The notes below the pieces were generated by a model, which was not told the origin of the DNA, made no database searches, and saw only the letters and a program-made list of their open reading frames with translations. Of a stretch of 44,994 nucleotides of DNA, positions 1 to 9,891 are shown one piece after another. The DNA is from Opitutia bacterium UBA7350 (GTDB lineage Bacteria > Verrucomicrobiota > Verrucomicrobiia > Opitutales > Coraliomargaritaceae), in the NCBI GenBank assembly GCA_949524905.1, contig CATINC010000014.1, positions 1-44,994 of the forward strand, read 5' to 3'. Position numbers and translations under genes: made by a program. The first letter of the stretch is position 1. Every line of letters starts with the position of its first letter.

Positions 1-336
1 ACCGCAGGTTACGCTATCGACACGCTCATTTGTTGTGGAGGTGGCACAAAGAACCCCGTTTTTATGCAACAACACGCCAATGCCACCGGATGCCGCCTGT
101 TGATCCCGGAGGAACCGGAATCGGTGCTCTTGGGCGCTGCTATGTTGGGTGCGGTTGCCGCTGGAGCATACGGAAATCTTGAGGCCGCAATGGCTGCGAT
201 GTCTCGCCCAGGATCTGTCATCGAACCTGACTTAGGGGTGCAAAGCTTTCACGGAGCAAAGTACACGGTTTTTCATCGGCTTTACCACGACCAAAAAGCC
301 TATACTCAACTGATGTCCGGCGCAGCTATAGGCTAA
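1..336 (+). CDS. FGGY-family carbohydrate kinase, C-terminal fragment (ribulokinase-like)
   Basis: The reading frame is open from base 1 and ends with TAA at 334-336, so only the last 111 residues of a gene that begins outside the window are present. The segment starts with a run around ICCGGGTKNP, the C-terminal ATP-binding glycine motif of FGGY sugar kinases. It continues with LIPEEPESVLLGAAMLGAVAAG, the typical 'E-x-LGAA-x-LA' helix of ribulokinases and related enzymes. The family phosphorylates sugars with ATP in the cytoplasm. The motif style favours the D-ribulokinase/FGGY branch, but the substrate cannot be decided from the tail alone. The gene converges on metY with a 13-base gap. Confidence 0.8.
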   Translation, partial: TAGYAIDTLICCGGGTKNPVFMQQHANATGCRLLIPEEPESVLLGAAMLGAVAAGAYGNLEAAMAAMSRPGSVIEPDLGVQSFHGAKYTVFHRLYHDQKAYTQLMSGAAIG

Positions 337-349
337 GCGATTTAGGTCC

Positions 350-1660
350 TCAGACTTTTCCCAGTGCCTGTTTGAGGTCTGCTAGAAGATCTTCGACGTC
401 CTCAATTCCAACCGATAGACGAACATAATCCGGGGTAACTCCTGCCGCTGCTTGTTGTGCTTCATCAAGTTGCTGGTGTGTCGTGGTTGCCGGGTGGATT
501 GCTAGAGATTTGGCGTCTCCAATATTAGCCACGTGACTGAAGAGTTTCAGACTGTCGATAAAACTACGGCCTGCATCGAGTCCGCCTTTTAGACCAAAAC
601 CTAAGAGTGCTCCATGGTGATCTTGAGTGAAGTATTTCTTAGCAGGCTCATGATGAGGGCTGTTGGGAAGTCCAGGATAATTGACCCAATCAACCTGTGG
701 TTGATTGTTGAGGAATTCCGCAACTACTTGAGCATTTTGGCAATGACGCTCCATTCGTAAATGCAATGTCTCGAGACCCTGTAAGTGTAAGAAGGAATTA
801 AAGGGAGCGGCACAATTTCCAGTATCCCGGAGCCATTGCAGGCGCATTTTCATTATGTATGCAATGTTCGCCCCTCCAGCTGGTGGGAAGGATTTAAAGA
901 CATCCCAGTGAACGAGACCATGATAGCTGGTGTCGGGCCCGGTGAATTCATTGAAGCGTCCGCTGCCCCAGTCGAAGTTGCCACCATCGATGACGATACC
1001 ACCAATGCTGGTTCCGTGGCCCCCAATGAATTTTGTGAGGCTATGGATGACGATATTAGCGCCGTGTTCCAGCGGGCGGCACACCGCTGGTGAGGCGGCG
1101 GTGTTATCGATGATCAGTGGGAGCTTATTTTCTTTGGCAATCAAGGAAACTTCCTCAAAGGGAAAGATGTTAAGTTTGGGATTTGCAACGGTGTCGCCGT
1201 AAATCGCTCTGGTCTTTTCGTCGATAAGCGGTTTAAAGCTTTCCGGATCTTCAGCATCTGCAAAGCGGACCTCTATGCCGAGCTTGGGTAAGGTGTATTT
1301 AAAAAGGCTGAAAGTTCCGCCATAGAGTTGTGCGGCTGAGACGATGTTATCACCTGCTTGGGCGATGTTAAGAATTGCGCTGGTGATAGCAGCTTGTCCA
1401 CTGGCATGTGCGAGGCCTGCCACTCCACCCTCGAGGGATGCGACACGCTTTTCTAGCACGTCGGTGGTGGGATTCATAATACGGGTGTAGATATTGCCCA
1501 GTTCTTCAAGGCCGAAGAGCTTTGCCGCATGATCGGTATCTCGAAAGGTGTAGCTAGTGGTTTGGTAAATTGGAACTGCGCGGGATCCGGTAGCAGGATC
1601 GGGTTCTTGTCCAGCATGAAGGGCACGTGTAGCAAATCCGGGAGTAGTATTTTGAGTCAT
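350..1660 (-). CDS. metY: O-acetylhomoserine sulfhydrylase (aminocarboxypropyltransferase), MetY
   Basis: This 436-residue PLP enzyme of the Cys/Met metabolism family converts O-acetylhomoserine and sulfide to homocysteine in methionine synthesis. The N-terminus has the [19 protein letters not shown] opening and the YTRIMNPT motif (residues 58-65). DNT sits at about 185-187, and the PLP lysine is K210 in [11 protein letters not shown]. The length fits MetY (about 430) rather than the shorter cystathionine synthases. The ATG is preceded by AAGGAA, one of the few clear Shine-Dalgarno sequences in the window. It lies downstream of xylB on the same strand but 119 bases away, so a separate promoter is likely. 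I recognised no SAM riboswitch in that gap. Confidence 0.95.
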   Translation of the reverse strand: MTQNTTPGFATRALHAGQEPDPATGSRAVPIYQTTSYTFRDTDHAAKLFGLEELGNIYTRIMNPTTDVLEKRVASLEGGVAGLAHASGQAAITSAILNIAQAGDNIVSAAQLYGGTFSLFKYTLPKLGIEVRFADAEDPESFKPLIDEKTRAIYGDTVANPKLNIFPFEEVSLIAKENKLPLIIDNTAASPAVCRPLEHGANIVIHSLTKFIGGHGTSIGGIVIDGGNFDWGSGRFNEFTGPDTSYHGLVHWDVFKSFPPAGGANIAYIMKMRLQWLRDTGNCAAPFNSFLHLQGLETLHLRMERHCQNAQVVAEFLNNQPQVDWVNYPGLPNSPHHEPAKKYFTQDHHGALLGFGLKGGLDAGRSFIDSLKLFSHVANIGDAKSLAIHPATTTHQQLDEAQQAAAGVTPDYVRLSVGIEDVEDLLADLKQALGKV

Positions 1661-1779
1661 CTGGTTTCCTTAGTATAGGTCAATGTTTGGTAGGATCTGT
1701 CGGGAATGTCGACAAAGCAGGCTATTAGCCTTCAAATAATTTTCCTGTGCGCAACCTTCAAATGCAGCATGAAAGGAGC

Positions 1780-3333
1780 CTATGGTGCTGCTTCTAGAAG
1801 CTTTGCCAGTTTTTCAGCAGCAGCATCGTAATGATGGGGTGCGACCTGTGGGTATAGTAGACTGTTCTCTAGAGGGCTGCAAAAGCTTAACTCCAATTCA
1901 TCGAGTGTAATATCGCTAGACTGACAAGCAGCTCGCATGGCAGCACCGAGGGCAACAGAACCACTCACAGCAAGTCGCTCTACATTTACCTGAAAGATAT
2001 CTGCTAGAATTTGTGCAATAGCATCATTTTTTGAAGCACCGCCAGTAAGATAGATTGTTTTCGGTTGGAGCTGCATCCACTCACTACAACATTTCATGTT
2101 AAGGAATTGACCTTCTACGCAGGCGCGTACGGCGGCCTCGGCCTCTTGCCAATCACAAAATGCTTCACTGCCTGTCATGAGTGGACGCTCACAATTCAAG
2201 CGTGGGCTTACTTCTGGACGGAAAAAGGGAAGCATAACCTGGCCACCGTTGCCGGGTTTGGTATTTTCAAGTGCGTTCGTAAATTGATTCCAGTTAAAAT
2301 GGAATTTATCTTTGACGGCCTCCCGGGCAAGAGAACCGTTGACGAAGCATTGCAAGGACATGGATCCACCCATGGGGTTGCCAAATACATGGCCACAACC
2401 TTTTGGGTCGGCGACGACTTGAGGCATTGCGGCAAAAAAAGTATCGGAGGTTCCTAAGGACACTACAATTTTTCCAGGCTGGCTGGCGCCCATACCGACA
2501 AGGCTGCTGGGATTATCTCCAGTAAAAAGCGTTACCGGGATGCCTGCTGGTAGACCGAATTTTTTTGAAAAGAAAGAAGAAAGGATACCGGCTTGAGTTT
2601 CTGCAGGACGCACAGGTGGCAATTTATCAACTAATCCGGGTGCAGTGGCGTGGAGCAACTCAGGATCCCAGTCCCAATGCTCGATATTCATAAGATTCAT
2701 GCCGGAGGCATCACCGGTGTCGATAGGGCAATCATTTCCGCATAGGACGGAGCAAATAAAGGAACTGACTAAATGAATGCGAGCAGTACTTTCGTAAGCA
2801 ATCGGTTCGTTTTTATAGAAACGTCTAATTTGGGGCCCGCTAAAGCGTTCAATGGGAATGGACCCGGAGCGCTCGCATACAGCGGCATCACCGCCTACTT
2901 TAGCAGAAATTTCACGGCATTCCTCGTGGGTTGAACGGTCCATCCAGATAGGAGCAGAATTTCTTGATAAGCTAACTTCAATTTGTTCTGCAAGGTTGAC
3001 CTTTGGATTGAGCTCTGGAATAATTTTAAACCATTCCTTGTTTAGATACACGGATCCATGTTGCTGACCGGCTCCGGAAATCGCCTTTATCTTTGTAAGA
3101 TCACATAACTTTCCAAGATCTTGAAGTAGGAGTTCGAGGGCATCAAGCCACATACGTGGATCGGCATGCACTTCTCCGTCTTTGCCATCTGGGATAAATC
3201 CCTGAGGTGCGTTGTATTGCGGCAGATGTTGCCCAAAGTTTATGGCATGCTCCGCCACGATAGAGCCTTCCGCAGTGTCAATAACAACTGCGGAAAAGCT
3301 CTGAGTGGAAGCGTCGAGTCCGAGGGTGTACAT
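1780..3333 (-). CDS. xylB: Xylulokinase
   Basis: A 517-residue FGGY-family kinase that phosphorylates D-xylulose to xylulose 5-phosphate for the pentose phosphate pathway. The N-terminus MYTLGLDASTQS is the ATPase fold's first phosphate loop. GDASGMNLMN (about residue 218) carries the presumed catalytic Asp, and GDNPSSLVGMG and SLGTSDTFFA form the C-domain ATP site. LTGGASKNDAIAQILADIF and VALGAAMRA are the C-terminal FGGY motifs. It follows xylA with a 24-base gap on the same strand, so the two form an operon. That context, plus the adjacent XylR regulator, fixes the sugar as xylulose. No Shine-Dalgarno sequence precedes the ATG. Confidence 0.95.
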   Translation of the reverse strand: MYTLGLDASTQSFSAVVIDTAEGSIVAEHAINFGQHLPQYNAPQGFIPDGKDGEVHADPRMWLDALELLLQDLGKLCDLTKIKAISGAGQQHGSVYLNKEWFKIIPELNPKVNLAEQIEVSLSRNSAPIWMDRSTHEECREISAKVGGDAAVCERSGSIPIERFSGPQIRRFYKNEPIAYESTARIHLVSSFICSVLCGNDCPIDTGDASGMNLMNIEHWDWDPELLHATAPGLVDKLPPVRPAETQAGILSSFFSKKFGLPAGIPVTLFTGDNPSSLVGMGASQPGKIVVSLGTSDTFFAAMPQVVADPKGCGHVFGNPMGGSMSLQCFVNGSLAREAVKDKFHFNWNQFTNALENTKPGNGGQVMLPFFRPEVSPRLNCERPLMTGSEAFCDWQEAEAAVRACVEGQFLNMKCCSEWMQLQPKTIYLTGGASKNDAIAQILADIFQVNVERLAVSGSVALGAAMRAACQSSDITLDELELSFCSPLENSLLYPQVAPHHYDAAAEKLAKLLEAAP

Positions 3334-3357
3334 TAAGGCAATGGCCGAATTCCAGAT

Positions 3358-4662
3358 TTACAGGAATTCGTTTATGAGGTTTTCAAGCATCTCTTGACGT
3401 CCGCTAGCAAGAACGGGTTCGCCGCTTGCCAGGGCTGCTTTTGCAAGGGTCTCAAAACTACATTTTCCGGATTCAATTTCGGCACCGAGTTGGCTGTCAA
3501 AACTAGCGTAGCGATCTTTAACAAATTGATCCAGTCGACCGTCTTCACGAATCGCGTGGGCAATCTTAAGGCCTCGGGCGAAAGCATCCATGCCACCAAT
3601 ATGGGCGTGCATGAGATCGATTGGTTGGTGAGACTCGCGGCGACGTTTGGCGTCAAAGTTAAGGCCACCCGTGGTAAGCCCACCCATCTTTAATACGCAG
3701 AGCATGACTTGGGTGGTAAGATAAATATCAGTTGGGAATTGATCGGTGTCCCATCCGATGAGTTCGTCACCCCGGTTGGCATCAATACTACCCAGCATTC
3801 CAGCGTTGGCGCTGACGGTGAGCTCATGTTCCATGGTATGACCTGCTAAAGTAGCATGGTTAGTCTCGATGTTGAGCTTGAAGTGATCCATTAAGCCATA
3901 CTCTCGTAGGAAATTCAGACAGGCTGCTGCGTCTGAATCATACTGGTGGGTAGAGGGCTCGCGCGGTTTGGGTTCAATATAGAAGGGACCGTTGAATCCA
4001 ATTTTCTTAGCGTGATCAACTGCCATGTGGAGAAAGGCTCCTAGATGATCGAGTTCGCGCTTCATGTCGGTATTTAAAAGAGTGGCGTAGCCTTCGCGGC
4101 CACCCCAGAAGGTGTAGCCGAGTCCGTCAAGTTCCTTGGTGCACTCAAGGGCTTTTTTAACCTGAGCAGCGGCATAGCTATAGACTGCCGCATCTGGTGA
4201 AGTGGCGCCGCCTTGAGCATATCGAGGATGACTGAAGAGGCAGGCGGTGCCCCAAAGTAATTGAACCCCTGTTGCCGATTGCTTCTCTTTGAGTTTTTCG
4301 ACGACGGCATCAAGCGCTGCGTTGGAGGCATTCAGATCATTTAACTCCGGTGCAATGTCGCGGTCGTGCCAGCAGTAATAATCGATTCCAATCTTGTTGA
4401 GAAATTCAAAAAAGACATCGACGCGATTGAGGGCGTTTTCGACGGAGTCTGAACCATCATCCCAGGGCATCTCGGCGGTGCCGCCACCAAAGGGATCAGA
4501 AAGCACATTACGCATGACGTGCCAATAAGGCGCCGCAAAGCGAAGGTGGTCTTTCATAGACTTACCGTCAATGAGGGCATCTGCGTCGTAATGTTTAAAG
4601 GCAAGGGGATTTTTTGAAGTAGAGCCCTCGTATTGGATTTTTTCGCAGTCGAAGTATTGCAT
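3358..4662 (-). CDS. xylA: Xylose isomerase
   Basis: A 434-residue class II xylose isomerase that interconverts D-xylose and D-xylulose in the cytoplasm with two divalent metal ions. All key residues are visible, shifted by two from the E. coli numbering. Catalytic H99 and D102 lie in [11 protein letters not shown]230 and K232 in IEPKP, and E266 and H269 in [13 protein letters not shown]294 follows, then D305 and D307 in [10 protein letters not shown], and D337 in GGLNFDAK. Length and motifs indicate a full, active enzyme. It is the first gene of the xylAB operon and is divergent from xylR. The 123-base intergenic region holds a tandem direct repeat next to a weak -35 and a good -10, as expected for an activator-dependent promoter. 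Confidence 0.97.
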   Translation of the reverse strand: MQYFDCEKIQYEGSTSKNPLAFKHYDADALIDGKSMKDHLRFAAPYWHVMRNVLSDPFGGGTAEMPWDDGSDSVENALNRVDVFFEFLNKIGIDYYCWHDRDIAPELNDLNASNAALDAVVEKLKEKQSATGVQLLWGTACLFSHPRYAQGGATSPDAAVYSYAAAQVKKALECTKELDGLGYTFWGGREGYATLLNTDMKRELDHLGAFLHMAVDHAKKIGFNGPFYIEPKPREPSTHQYDSDAAACLNFLREYGLMDHFKLNIETNHATLAGHTMEHELTVSANAGMLGSIDANRGDELIGWDTDQFPTDIYLTTQVMLCVLKMGGLTTGGLNFDAKRRRESHQPIDLMHAHIGGMDAFARGLKIAHAIREDGRLDQFVKDRYASFDSQLGAEIESGKCSFETLAKAALASGEPVLASGRQEMLENLINEFL

Positions 4663-4697
4663 GGTTTTGTAGATAAATGAATATGTGCTAAGAGGAA

Positions 4698-4726
4698 ATA
4701 GTATCGAAAAATTTGTAAACTTAAAA
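4698..4726 (-). promoter_or_regulatory. Predicted xylAB promoter (-10/-35)
   Basis: Read on the minus strand, TACTAT (4698-4703) is a good -10 box. TTTTAA (4721-4726) lies exactly 17 bases upstream as a poor -35. The direct repeats taken to be the XylR operator begin a few bases further upstream. A weak -35 next to activator half-sites is typical of class II activation by AraC-family proteins. The assignment rests on sequence pattern only. Confidence 0.45.
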
Positions 4727-4732
4727 CCGCAA

Positions 4733-4767
4733 AATGCGTATCAATTCTGTTGATTTGCGTCAATTTA
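4733..4767. promoter_or_regulatory. Putative XylR operator: direct repeats 21 bp apart
   Basis: The xylA-xylR intergenic region contains AAATGCGTATCAATT (4733-4747) and ATTTGCGTCAATTTA (4753-4767). The shared TGCGT cores start at 4735 and 4756, 21 bases or two helical turns apart. Tandem half-sites with this period are the usual binding geometry for AraC/XylR proteins, whose two HTH motifs and dimer contact one DNA face. The position between divergent xylA and xylR fits both activation of xylAB and autoregulation. Confidence 0.55.
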
Positions 4768-4785
4768 TCTCTAATTTACTGAAAC

Positions 4786-5928
4786 ATGGGTGAACGGGTG
4801 GCCATTGTAATGTCAGAGGTGTTTCTGCGGCGGCTTTCTCCGTCCTTGATGCCTTTTGTGCGTCGTCGTCAGGATTTCTCAATTCTGAGCATTCACCGGC
4901 CGATTGAAATGCTTTGTGACCGTTTGCGAACCATGCAAGCAAGTGGTCTTATAACAGAATGGTTGCCAGAGGTGACGGAAGAATTACTGGGGTTAGGAAT
5001 TCCGACGGTGGTAGCTGATACGGATAAAAGTTATCCTGGGGTTGTTAGCTTGGATGTGGATGATTGGGCGGTGGGCCGTGAAGCGGCCAATGCCTTTAAG
5101 CAAGCAGGCTATAAAAGTTATGCCTGTCTGGGCAACAGCACGCCTTATTCTGAGCAACGAATTGAAGGCTTTAAGAATGCTTTAGGTAAGCAGGTTTCTG
5201 TTTTTAATGAAGCTGGTTTTTCAGATGCACGATACAGCGAACAATTCATTGAACCTGGTGAAGCTCTTTTGAATTGGCTCTCTGCTTTGCCTAAACCGGT
5301 CGGAGTGTTTACTGCCCACGATCCCTTGGGCCGTTTTTTATGCAGTGCTTGCCTAAAGCTTGAGTTAACCGTTCCGGAACAGGTGGCCGTTATTGGTGCT
5401 AATAACGATGAGATCGTCTGCGGCTTGAGTTATCCTATGTTATCGAGTGTCCCCATCCCGTGGCAACGCCTTGGAGATTTAGTCGGTGAATGGATGCAGC
5501 GCTTGCGAGCGGGAGAGTCGCCGCCAAGCGATCCGATCCTGGTAGCGCCTGGACCTGTAGTCTTACGGCATTCTGCCAGTCACCTGCTTGTCGACGATGC
5601 TATCTTGCGTCGGGCGATGGCTTATTTTTCAGAGCGCTTAGGAGAACCGGTAAATGTAGCGTCTTTATGCGCTGATTTACGCTTGGCTCGACGAACCGTT
5701 GAACGAAGATTTTATGAGTATTATGATTGTACTCCTAGAGAAATGCTGTGTCGGATGCGAGTCAATCGGGCAAAGGAATTGTTACTTGAAAGTAATCAAT
5801 CGGTGGCACGAATTGCCGAATTGTGTGGTTTTAATGACGCGGAACGACTTGCGGTTGTCTTTCGTCAGTTTTCAGGTCAATCACCTACACAATGGCGCAA
5901 GGCCTCTGCTGCTGGCGAAGGAAGATAA
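4786..5928 (+). CDS. xylR: XylR-type transcriptional regulator (sugar-binding domain + AraC HTH)
   Basis: A 380-residue protein with a LacI/periplasmic-binding-type sensor domain (about residues 1-265) followed by a C-terminal AraC/XylS DNA-binding domain (about 270-375). The HTH segment reads VASLCADLRLARRTVERRF, then SVARIAELCGFNDAERLAVVFRQFSGQSPTQWR, the two helix-turn-helix motifs of the family. This architecture is that of XylR, the D-xylose-responsive activator of xylA. The gene is divergent from xylAB. The start at 4786 lacks a Shine-Dalgarno sequence; the next ATG at codon 9 is an alternative. The sensor domain looks slightly shorter at its N-terminus than in LacI-like sensors, so I cannot exclude an upstream non-ATG start. 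Confidence 0.9.
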   Translation: MGERVAIVMSEVFLRRLSPSLMPFVRRRQDFSILSIHRPIEMLCDRLRTMQASGLITEWLPEVTEELLGLGIPTVVADTDKSYPGVVSLDVDDWAVGREAANAFKQAGYKSYACLGNSTPYSEQRIEGFKNALGKQVSVFNEAGFSDARYSEQFIEPGEALLNWLSALPKPVGVFTAHDPLGRFLCSACLKLELTVPEQVAVIGANNDEIVCGLSYPMLSSVPIPWQRLGDLVGEWMQRLRAGESPPSDPILVAPGPVVLRHSASHLLVDDAILRRAMAYFSERLGEPVNVASLCADLRLARRTVERRFYEYYDCTPREMLCRMRVNRAKELLLESNQSVARIAELCGFNDAERLAVVFRQFSGQSPTQWRKASAAGEGR

Positions 5929-5935
5929 TTACAGT

Positions 5936-7672
5936 TTACCAGAAGAAGGCATATAATGCCAGCGTGGCGACAATGATCAGTCCGCCAACTAACTTTGCGC
6001 CAGAGGAAGACTCCAGTGAGATAGCATCATTAACCGGCATGACTGCAGGTTGCTTCATTGGTTTAAAGATTGTAAGAAGCAGGCCGGCCATGAAGACGAT
6101 AAAAAAACAAATCGCCATGCGGTCAAGGAAGGCGATTTGATCCGCGTACCACCATCCTTTGGAAACCAACCACGGACCCACCACCCATTTAAACCCACCG
6201 TATGACACGACGTTGAGGCCGATGCCAACCGCTCCAAAATAACGCGGGGTGCGGGGTACGAAAAAACCAAAGATAAAGACGACCAGAATACCAGGTGAGA
6301 TGAATCCCTGGAATTCCTGTATGTAGGCAAAAATACTGCTGAAATTGTCGAGCTTTGGGGCAACTATGCCGGCAAGGATCACAAAGAGTACAACAAAAGC
6401 ACGTCCGACTTTTACCAGCTTGGCGGGCTTCTTTTCTCCGCTGAATTTGGAATATAGATCAATGGTGGCGATCGTGGAAGCCGAGTTTAGCATAGAGGCC
6501 AGAGAACTGATTACGGCTCCACTGAGCGCTGCCAAAACAAACCATGAAATCAAGGGGTAGGGCTTGATCAGGTTTCGCACTAATACGGGAAAAGCCCGGT
6601 CGTAGTCATAATCGCCCGTGGCTGGATTCAGTAGGTCGCCAGAAAAAAGATTATAAGCGAGGATTCCGGGGATAACGACCAAGAAAGGAATAAGTAATTT
6701 AAGCGATGCGGCAAAGACGATGCCCTTTTGTCCTTCTGCTAGAGACTTAGACCCGAGTGTTCGTTGCACAATGTATTGATTGAGACCCCAGTAGAAAAAG
6801 TTGGGTATCCACAGTCCTATCAATAGAGCAGTCCAAGGAATATCGGAATCTTCCTTAGGGCGAACCATGTGAATTTTGCCGCCGGATCCATTCGGTCCAT
6901 TGCGCGCCACGGCTTCGCCGTCGACACCGTCATTGAGGAGCATGAAGCGTTCCCATGCGCCCGCTTGGGCAATTTGTTCAACGGTGGCTTCAGAATTGGC
7001 GACTTTCGTTAGAATTAATTCCTCTGCTGGCTTTTCGGCCAACAAATTGAAAGCAAATAGCATTACAATTGCGCCGCCTAATATAAGCGCTCCGCCCCAA
7101 ATGAGATCTGTCCAAGCGCAAGCTTTTAGACCACCGACAAATACATAAATCGCCGCTAAGGCAGCAATTATCCAGCACACGGCTGTTAAGTTATTAAGCA
7201 CCGGCACGGTGTTATAATATTCTGAAATAAATTTCGCACCTGAAAAGATGACCGAGGAGGTTGCTACAAAAACAAGGGTGACGATTGCCGGGATTGCCAT
7301 TGCTAAACGGGCTACCCCGTCAAAGCGATATTGGAGAAATTCCGGGATAGTATAAAGTCCAGCTCTGAGAAACTTTGGGAGGAACCAAAATGCTACAATT
7401 ACCAGCGTAACTGCAGCCATCCACTCGTAGGAGGCGATCGCCATGCCTAACCAGTTGGCAGAGGCTCCGGACATTCCGACAAATTGCTCGGTCGAAATAT
7501 TAGCAGCGATCAAAGAGAAACCCACCAACCACCATGTGAGACCGCGCCCCGCCAGGAAATAATCAGTCGCACCTTTTTCCCCGCTCAGTTCCTCATCGCG
7601 GCTTTTCCATATACCAATTGAAATGACTCCGATGACGGCACCAATAAATAGGCTTACTTCGAGTACATCCAT
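5936..7672 (-). CDS. SGLT-type sodium/sugar symporter (SSS family)
   Basis: A 578-residue, roughly 14-helix inner-membrane transporter. It closely follows the layout of the Vibrio Na+/galactose symporter vSGLT. Examples are FSLIAANISTEQFVGMSG near the N-terminus, GGLKACAWTDLIWGG (SSS signature 1) and YWGLNQYIVQRTLGSKS. Signature 2 is ALSGAVISSLASMLNSASTI, which includes the Na2-site serines. A long loop between helices 6 and 7 (about residues 240-270) is also SGLT-like. It converges on xylR with a 7-base gap, which suggests a role in xylose or other sugar uptake. However, it starts only 36 bases after sucD on the same strand and no XylR-like repeat lies upstream, so it may be transcribed with sucCD. 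The substrate is inferred. Confidence 0.9.
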   Translation of the reverse strand: MDVLEVSLFIGAVIGVISIGIWKSRDEELSGEKGATDYFLAGRGLTWWLVGFSLIAANISTEQFVGMSGASANWLGMAIASYEWMAAVTLVIVAFWFLPKFLRAGLYTIPEFLQYRFDGVARLAMAIPAIVTLVFVATSSVIFSGAKFISEYYNTVPVLNNLTAVCWIIAALAAIYVFVGGLKACAWTDLIWGGALILGGAIVMLFAFNLLAEKPAEELILTKVANSEATVEQIAQAGAWERFMLLNDGVDGEAVARNGPNGSGGKIHMVRPKEDSDIPWTALLIGLWIPNFFYWGLNQYIVQRTLGSKSLAEGQKGIVFAASLKLLIPFLVVIPGILAYNLFSGDLLNPATGDYDYDRAFPVLVRNLIKPYPLISWFVLAALSGAVISSLASMLNSASTIATIDLYSKFSGEKKPAKLVKVGRAFVVLFVILAGIVAPKLDNFSSIFAYIQEFQGFISPGILVVFIFGFFVPRTPRYFGAVGIGLNVVSYGGFKWVVGPWLVSKGWWYADQIAFLDRMAICFFIVFMAGLLLTIFKPMKQPAVMPVNDAISLESSSGAKLVGGLIIVATLALYAFFW

Positions 7673-7708
7673 ATTGTTTGCAGGGAAATTTAAGTTAAGG
7701 ATTAGATT

Positions 7709-8593
7709 TTAGCCTTTGTAGACAGTGATTAAAGCGTCGGCAATTCCAGAGGGATTACGCGCTAGGGCAACCCCAGCAGCTTCCATCGCCGCAAACTTAG
7801 CTTCGGCGGTTCCCGCTCCACTGGCTGAAACGATCGCGCCGGCATGACCCATTGTGCGACCTTTTGGCGCGGAAGCACCGGCAATGAATCCTGCCATTGG
7901 TTTTTTGACATGCGCCTTGATGTATTCGCAGGCTTCTTCCTCGGCATTGCCGCCAATTTCACCAATCATAATGATGGCATCTGTATCAGGATCTTCGTTA
8001 AACAATCGAATAGCGTCGGTTTGAGAGGTACCGTTGATGGGGTCGCCGCCGATACCGATGCAGGTACTTTGGCCATGGCCTCGTTGCGTGAGTTGCCAAA
8101 CCGCTTCATAGGTTAGGGTACCCGAACGAGAAACCACACCCACGCGACCGGGTTTATGAATGTAACCAGGCATGATGCCGATCTTGCATTCTCCGGGGGT
8201 GATGATGCCGGGGCAATTTGGGCCGATGAGGCGGGTGCGGTTATTCTTAGCATTTAGGCGACGGCGAATTTCTGCCATGTCGCGTACTGGGACACCTTCG
8301 GTGATGCAAATGACCAGAGGGATTTCAGCTTCGACAGCTTCAAGGATTGAATCGCCTGCAAAGGGTGGTGGTACATAGATGACAGAAACATTGGCCCCAT
8401 GCTCTCGAATCGCTTCTGCCATGGTATTACAAACAGGTACCTGGTTTTCCCACAGTTGACCCCCTTTGCTGGGTGTCACGCCGGCGACAATCTGCGTGCC
8501 GTAATCAAGGCATTGCTGGGTGTGAAAGGTGCCGGTCTTACCGGTAATACCTTGAACGACTAGGCGAGTGTCTTTATTTACTAGGATGCTCAT
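7709..8593 (-). CDS. sucD: Succinyl-CoA ligase (ADP/GDP-forming) subunit alpha
   Basis: A 294-residue alpha subunit of succinyl-CoA synthetase, which makes ATP or GTP from succinyl-CoA in the TCA cycle. The N-terminal CoA-binding Rossmann fold begins [21 protein letters not shown]. The phosphohistidine loop is [22 protein letters not shown] near residue 245, and [14 protein letters not shown] is the conserved ligase motif. Length matches the family (about 290). It lies 19 bases behind sucC and clearly forms an operon with it. No Shine-Dalgarno sequence is visible. Confidence 0.97.
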   Translation of the reverse strand: MSILVNKDTRLVVQGITGKTGTFHTQQCLDYGTQIVAGVTPSKGGQLWENQVPVCNTMAEAIREHGANVSVIYVPPPFAGDSILEAVEAEIPLVICITEGVPVRDMAEIRRRLNAKNNRTRLIGPNCPGIITPGECKIGIMPGYIHKPGRVGVVSRSGTLTYEAVWQLTQRGHGQSTCIGIGGDPINGTSQTDAIRLFNEDPDTDAIIMIGEIGGNAEEEACEYIKAHVKKPMAGFIAGASAPKGRTMGHAGAIVSASGAGTAEAKFAAMEAAGVALARNPSGIADALITVYKG

Positions 8594-8612
8594 ATGAAAG
8601 GGTTCTAGGTAT

Positions 8613-9800
8613 TTAAGCTTTTACTTGAGCAGTTATGATTTCGGCTGCTTCGGCAAGGCTGTCAGCAGGGGTACAGGCAATTCCACTTTCCTTGAGGATC
8701 GCTTTTCCGGCTTCAACGTTAGTACCTTCAAGGCGGATAACGAGTGGCACTTGAAGATCGACCTTGCGAGCGGCTGCGACAATGCCACGTGCAATGACAT
8801 CGCATTGCATGATACCTCCGAAGATATTAACAAGGATGCCCTCAACCTTGGGATCAGAAAGTATAATTTCGAATGCTGCAGTGACTTGATCTTCGTTGGC
8901 ACCGCCGCCCACATCTAAGAAATTGGCAGGTTCGCCGCCGCAACTTTTGATAATGTCCATTGTGGCCATTGCCAGACCAGCGCCATTGACTAAACAAGCG
9001 ATATTTCCATCGAGAGCAATGTAACTGAGATTATACTTTGAGGCTTCAATTTCCTTGGGGTCTTCTTCGTTGAGATCACGGAGTCCTTCGATTTGTGGAT
9101 GCTTAAATAGGGCGTTGCCGTCAAAAGTCATTTTTGCGTCCAATGCGACAAGATCATTGGTGTCGTTTGTGATGAGCGGATTGATCTCTACCAACATGGC
9201 GTTGTTTTCCCAGTAGAGTTTGTAGAGCCCACTCAGTAGGTGTGCAAATTGTTTGATTTGCTCTCCGCTTAATCCGAGCTCAAAAGCGACACGTCGACAG
9301 TGATGGGGACGTAGACCCATGGCAGTTGAAACAGGCACCCGGATGATTTTCTCAGGGCTTTTATCCGCAACTGCTTCGATATCCATTCCGCCTTCAGTCG
9401 AGGCGATGATAACTGTTTGAGCGGTTTCTCGATCGAGGACGAGTGCGAGGTAATATTCATGTTGAATCTCACAAGCTTCAGTAAAGTACACGGTTTGAAC
9501 CTTTCGACCGGTGTTGCCGGTTTGTTGGGTCACTAGTGTGTTTCCTAACATACGCTTGGCAGTCTCTAAAGCAGCTTCTCGCCCATCGACTAATTGAACG
9601 CCACCCTTGAAGCCGTCAGTGAAGGTACCCTTGCCACGACCTCCAGCATGAATTTGAGCCTTGACCATAAATTTTTGGGCATTGCCCAATTGGGCGATCG
9701 CAGACTCAGCTTCGCTCTGGGACTGGGCGGGGTAGCCCTTAGGGATGGGGACGCCATATTCGTGCAGTAATTGTTTGGCTTGGTACTCGTGTATATTCAT
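8613..9800 (-). CDS. sucC: Succinyl-CoA ligase (ADP/GDP-forming) subunit beta
   Basis: A 395-residue beta subunit with an N-terminal ATP-grasp domain and a C-terminal ligase domain. The start [20 protein letters not shown] is the standard SucC N-terminus. [14 protein letters not shown] is the nucleotide-binding glycine loop. [24 protein letters not shown] is the metal-binding part of the grasp fold, and [19 protein letters not shown] and [10 protein letters not shown] belong to the C-terminal domain. It is the first gene of sucC-sucD. The ATG follows an AT-rich sequence with no Shine-Dalgarno motif. Confidence 0.97.
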   Translation of the reverse strand: MNIHEYQAKQLLHEYGVPIPKGYPAQSQSEAESAIAQLGNAQKFMVKAQIHAGGRGKGTFTDGFKGGVQLVDGREAALETAKRMLGNTLVTQQTGNTGRKVQTVYFTEACEIQHEYYLALVLDRETAQTVIIASTEGGMDIEAVADKSPEKIIRVPVSTAMGLRPHHCRRVAFELGLSGEQIKQFAHLLSGLYKLYWENNAMLVEINPLITNDTNDLVALDAKMTFDGNALFKHPQIEGLRDLNEEDPKEIEASKYNLSYIALDGNIACLVNGAGLAMATMDIIKSCGGEPANFLDVGGGANEDQVTAAFEIILSDPKVEGILVNIFGGIMQCDVIARGIVAAARKVDLQVPLVIRLEGTNVEAGKAILKESGIACTPADSLAEAAEIITAQVKA

Positions 9801-9891
9801 TCGATCTTAAGATAAATGGTACAAGCTAGGGTTCAAATTTGCGGGTGCAATTCTATTTCCGCTAATCTCCATAAAAAGGCAACGCTTTGAT

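Noticed and set aside
1661-1779. Possible SAM-sensing riboswitch before metY
   Set aside because: The 119-base leader has only short 5-6 bp inverted repeats (AGGCTA/TAGCCT and TGTCG/CGACA) and none of the conserved cores of known SAM riboswitch classes that I could recognise.
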